Shown here: positions 7,070 through 8,762 of the stretch, piece after piece
Layout of the letters: each line of letters starts with the position of its first letter
Numbering within the stretch: position 1 is the first letter of the stretch
Source: an uncultured Lysobacter sp.
GTDB lineage: Bacteria > Pseudomonadota > Gammaproteobacteria > Xanthomonadales > Xanthomonadaceae
Length of the DNA stretch: 8,762 nt
Reading direction: 5' to 3'
Assembly (NCBI GenBank): GCA_946479915.1
Contig: CAMLHR010000033.1
Coordinates: 1-8,762, forward strand
Made by a program: the position numbers and the translations under genes
Notes under the pieces: model-generated
Databases searched by the model: none
What the model saw: the letters and a program-made list of their open reading frames with translations, nothing else
What the model was told of the DNA's origin: nothing

Positions 7070-7855
7070 TCAGATCGACTGCATGCGGCCGCCGTCCACG
7101 GCCAGGCTGACGCCGTTGACGTAGGCGGCGGCGGGCGTGCACAGGAACGCGATCGCGGCCGCGATCTCCGCCGGCTTCGCGAACCGGCCGGCGGGCACCC
7201 CCTTGCGCATGCCGTCCGCGATGGCGTCCTCGGTCTGGCCGGTCGCCGCCGCGCGGTCGCGCAGGATCTGCTCGATGCGCCCGGTTTCGGTGTAGCCGGG
7301 CAGCACGTTGTTCACGGTGATGCCCAGCGCGGCGAGTTCGCGCGACAGCGTCTTCGCCCAGCTCGCGACGGCGCCGCGGATGGTGTTGGACACGCCCAGG
7401 TTCGGGATCGGCTCGCGCACCGACGTGGAGATCACGTTGACGATGCGGCCCCAGGCGTCCGTGCGCATGCCCGGCAGCACCGCCTGCACCAGCAGGTGGC
7501 TGGCGAGCAGGTGGCGCTGGAACGCGTCCAGGTACGCGGCGGCGTCGGCCGCGTGAGCCGGGCCGCCCGGCGGCCCGCCGGTGTTGTTCACCAGGATGTG
7601 CACGGGGCGCGCGGCGACGAGCGCTTCGACCTTCGCGCGCAGGGTGTCGTGCGCCGAGACGTCGGCCGCGACGAAGCCGTGGCATTGGGCGCCCTCGTGC
7701 GGCAGCTCGCCGGCGACGCGCGCCAGCACGTCGGCGCGCCGCGCCAGGACCGTGACGTCCGCGCCGAGCAGCGCCAGCTCGTGCGCGGCGGCGCGGCCGA
7801 TGCCTTCGGAGCCGCCGCACACCAGCGCATGCCGCCCGCGCAGCCCGAGGTCCAT
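7070..7855 (-). CDS. Atypical short-chain dehydrogenase/reductase without the Tyr-Lys pair
   Basis: This 261-residue Rossmann-fold SDR has the nucleotide motif CGGSEGIGRAA at 13-23, an arginine pair after the second strand (LARR, 37-40) that suggests NADP(H), NNTGG at 90-94 in place of NNAGG, and Ser143 at the usual catalytic serine region. The active-site YxxxK is missing: the aligned stretch reads SNTIRGA (156-162), so Tyr becomes Ser156 and Lys becomes Arg160. The rest of the fold is intact through VDGGRM at the C-terminus, so this is a family trait or specialisation rather than decay. I recall other divergent SDRs with an SNxxR motif, but none with a function I can name. The ATG at 7855 shares a base with the preceding stop (TGATG), and GGGGAG lies eight bases upstream. 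Its place directly before the ALDH suggests a reductive or isomerising step in aminomuconate metabolism; this is inference. Confidence 0.88.
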   Translation of the reverse strand: MDLGLRGRHALVCGGSEGIGRAAAHELALLGADVTVLARRADVLARVAGELPHEGAQCHGFVAADVSAHDTLRAKVEALVAARPVHILVNNTGGPPGGPAHAADAAAYLDAFQRHLLASHLLVQAVLPGMRTDAWGRIVNVISTSVREPIPNLGVSNTIRGAVASWAKTLSRELAALGITVNNVLPGYTETGRIEQILRDRAAATGQTEDAIADGMRKGVPAGRFAKPAEIAAAIAFLCTPAAAYVNGVSLAVDGGRMQSI

Positions 7856-8169
7856 CAGCCCCGCTCCCCGAGCGACTGGAACATGCGGTGGCGCAGCGCC
7901 TCGTCGTCGCGCGCGCGCGGCGGCGACACCTCGTCCAGGCTGAAGCCGCGGGCCAGCGCGTCGTCCTCGTCCAGGCCGTCGAACGCGACGAACTCGGCGT
8001 CCATCAACGCGGCGCGCGCGCTGTCCTCGCTGTCGTACGCGAGCGTGTTGCCGTCGGAGTCGAACACCTCGGCCGTGCCGGCCTCGCGCACCCGCAGGCG
8101 CGCCCAGACCAGCGTGCGGCCGAGCGTGGCCAGCCACCACTCCGTGCGGAGGTCGGCGCCGTCGCTCAT
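7855..8169 (-). CDS. Conserved-looking acidic hypothetical protein, 104 residues
   Basis: I do not recognise this protein. It has no signal peptide, membrane segment or cysteine. The N-terminal half (MSDGADLRTEWWLATLGRTL and on to about residue 45) looks like a small beta-rich domain, with a WW pair and alternating hydrophobic residues in WARLRVREAGTAEVFD. The segment FDSDGNTLAYDSEDSARAAL at 36-55 followed by MDAEF resembles a short strand, turn and helix. The C-terminal half is strongly acidic (for example FDGLDEDD) and ends in a charged helix. It starts with ATG 8169 overlapping the membrane-protein stop as ATGA, and its stop overlaps the SDR start as TGATG. Translation coupling on both sides and GC-rich codon use like the neighbours make it a real gene. 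A role in the pathway is not evident. Confidence 0.75.
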   Translation of the reverse strand: MSDGADLRTEWWLATLGRTLVWARLRVREAGTAEVFDSDGNTLAYDSEDSARAALMDAEFVAFDGLDEDDALARGFSLDEVSPPRARDDEALRHRMFQSLGERG

Positions 8170-8477
8170 GCCGCCCCCGACACGACCGCCACCAGCCAGA
8201 GGATCCCGGCGAGCACCAGGCCGCCGATGATCGTCCAGAGCGAGATCCGGGCCGGCGTCGCGAGTCCGCTCAGGTTGGTGTCGCCGGTGGCGCGATAGCC
8301 GCCGGTGAGCAGCCAGCCCAGCGCCGACGGGCGCAGGAACGCCCCGCTGCCGAGCCGTGCCTGCAGCGCAGGGTGCCGGTCGCGGATGTGCACCAGCGCC
8401 AGCGGCCAGAAGATCACGAACGCCGTCGCGCCGGCGATGGCCAGGGCCAGGCTGAAGAGGGCGAGGAAGAGCAGCAT
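8166..8477 (-). CDS. Small two-helix inner-membrane protein, 103 residues
   Basis: The protein has a hydrophobic segment at about 1-29 (MLLFLALFSLALAIAGATAF onward), a basic soluble stretch of about 50 residues (RDRHPALQARLGSGAF near 32-47, GWLLTGGYRATGD at 54-66), and a second hydrophobic helix at about 79-99. This layout, with a P-x-L helix and a GG-Y-R element between two membrane segments, is reminiscent of the UspB type of small stress-related membrane protein, but the likeness is weak and no function is assigned. The ATG at 8477 is chosen because it begins the hydrophobic helix; upstream in-frame codons run back into asnS without a plausible start. It lies 16 bases after asnS and overlaps the next gene by four bases (ATGA). 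Confidence 0.72.
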   Translation of the reverse strand: MLLFLALFSLALAIAGATAFVIFWPLALVHIRDRHPALQARLGSGAFLRPSALGWLLTGGYRATGDTNLSGLATPARISLWTIIGGLVLAGILWLVAVVSGAA

Positions 8478-8494
8478 CAGGCGCCGGGCAACAT
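8477..8494 (-). other. Five-codon mini-ORF bridging asnS and the membrane-protein gene
   Basis: The asnS stop TGA (8496-8494) shares its A with an ATG, giving TGATG. The frame MLPGA runs five codons to a TGA (8479-8477) that again shares its A with the next gene's ATG. Two TGATG joints 17 bases apart thus link the two genes through a tiny relay. The membrane-protein gene has no clear Shine-Dalgarno sequence. The geometry is certain; that it is translated is speculation. Confidence 0.3.
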
Positions 8495-8762
8495 CAGTAT
8501 TCGGCGCTGCCGGGCGCGCGCGGGTAGGGGATCGCGTCGCGGATGTTGGACAGCCCGCAGACGTAGACCACCAGCCGCTCGAAGCCGAGGCCGAAGCCGG
8601 CGTGCGGCACCGTGCCGTAGCGGCGCAGGTCGCGGTACCACTCGTAGTGCGCGGGGTCGAGCCCGAACTGGGCGATGCGCGTGTCGAGCATCTCCAGGCG
8701 CTCCTCCCGCTGCGAGCCACCGATGATCTCGCCGATGCCCGGGGCCAGCACGTCCATCGCCG
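8494..8762 (-). CDS. asnS: Asparagine-tRNA ligase, C-terminal part (runs off right edge)
   Basis: The last 88 residues of a class II aminoacyl-tRNA synthetase are present. The enzyme charges tRNA-Asn with asparagine using ATP. The stretch [37 protein letters not shown] and the class II motif 3 [11 protein letters not shown], followed by [15 protein letters not shown], match the C-terminus of gammaproteobacterial AsnS almost residue for residue from memory. IGGSQREER separates it from AspS and LysS. The frame stays open to the edge, so the start lies outside the window. There is no terminator after its stop: the next gene begins 16 bases on, so transcription from asnS could run into the catabolic genes. 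Confidence 0.95.
   Translation of the reverse strand, partial: AMDVLAPGIGEIIGGSQREERLEMLDTRIAQFGLDPAHYEWYRDLRRYGTVPHAGFGLGFERLVVYVCGLSNIRDAIPYPRAPGSAEY

Noticed and set aside
5310..7124. Long plus-strand open frame of 604 codons opposite the ALDH gene
   Set aside because: Shadow of the ALDH and carbonic anhydrase genes in GC-rich DNA; no family motif, and biased Arg/Val/Gly/Ala composition.
7070..7855. SDR as a decaying pseudogene because YxxxK is missing
   Set aside because: The frame, length, glycine motif, NN motif and C-terminal motif are intact, and the start is coupled to its neighbour. This points to a divergent functional subgroup rather than decay.
6917..8230. Plus-strand open frame of 437 codons opposite the SDR and hypothetical gene
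   Set aside because: Same pattern of Arg-rich, motif-free translation; the SDR on the other strand has clear Rossmann motifs.

Overview
The window looks like chromosomal DNA of a very GC-rich gammaproteobacterium, most likely of the Xanthomonadaceae (Lysobacter, Luteimonas or Xanthomonas type). The AsnS, SbcB and Can-type carbonic anhydrase pieces read like gammaproteobacterial orthologues. The lineage is inferred from protein similarity recalled from memory and from base composition, not from a database search. Every gene I can support is on the minus strand, so transcription runs from high to low coordinates. No gap between genes exceeds 35 bases.

Layout in reading order (right to left): the 3' end of asnS (8494-8762); a small two-helix membrane protein (8166-8477); an acidic 104-residue hypothetical protein (7855-8169); an atypical short-chain dehydrogenase/reductase without the usual Tyr-Lys pair (7070-7855); a 2-aminomuconate semialdehyde dehydrogenase-type ALDH (5595-7034); a beta-carbonic anhydrase (4928-5593); a RidA-fold 2-aminomuconate deaminase (4497-4928); 3-hydroxyanthranilate 3,4-dioxygenase (3929-4477); ACMS decarboxylase (2883-3929); kynureninase (1609-2886); kynurenine 3-monooxygenase (223-1587); and the 5' end of sbcB, exonuclease I (1-226). 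The window therefore begins and ends in housekeeping genes with a catabolic island between them.

The core is an oxidative kynurenine catabolic operon: kynurenine -> 3-hydroxykynurenine (KMO) -> 3-hydroxyanthranilate (KynU) -> 2-amino-3-carboxymuconate semialdehyde (HAO) -> 2-aminomuconate semialdehyde + CO2 (ACMSD) -> 2-aminomuconate (ALDH) -> 2-oxo-3-hexenedioate + ammonia (RidA-type deaminase). Gene order is close to the reverse of reaction order. Tryptophan dioxygenase, kynurenine formamidase, a regulator and the usual lower meta-cleavage genes (decarboxylase, hydratase, aldolase) are not in the window.

The points most worth a second look are the catalytically atypical SDR, a candidate for the poorly defined aminomuconate/oxohexenedioate reductase step; the carbonic anhydrase set inside the pathway next to a decarboxylase; the chain of 1-base and 4-base stop/start overlaps; and two tiny ORFs that bridge gene junctions. 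No RNA genes, mobile elements, CRISPR arrays or convincing terminators were seen.
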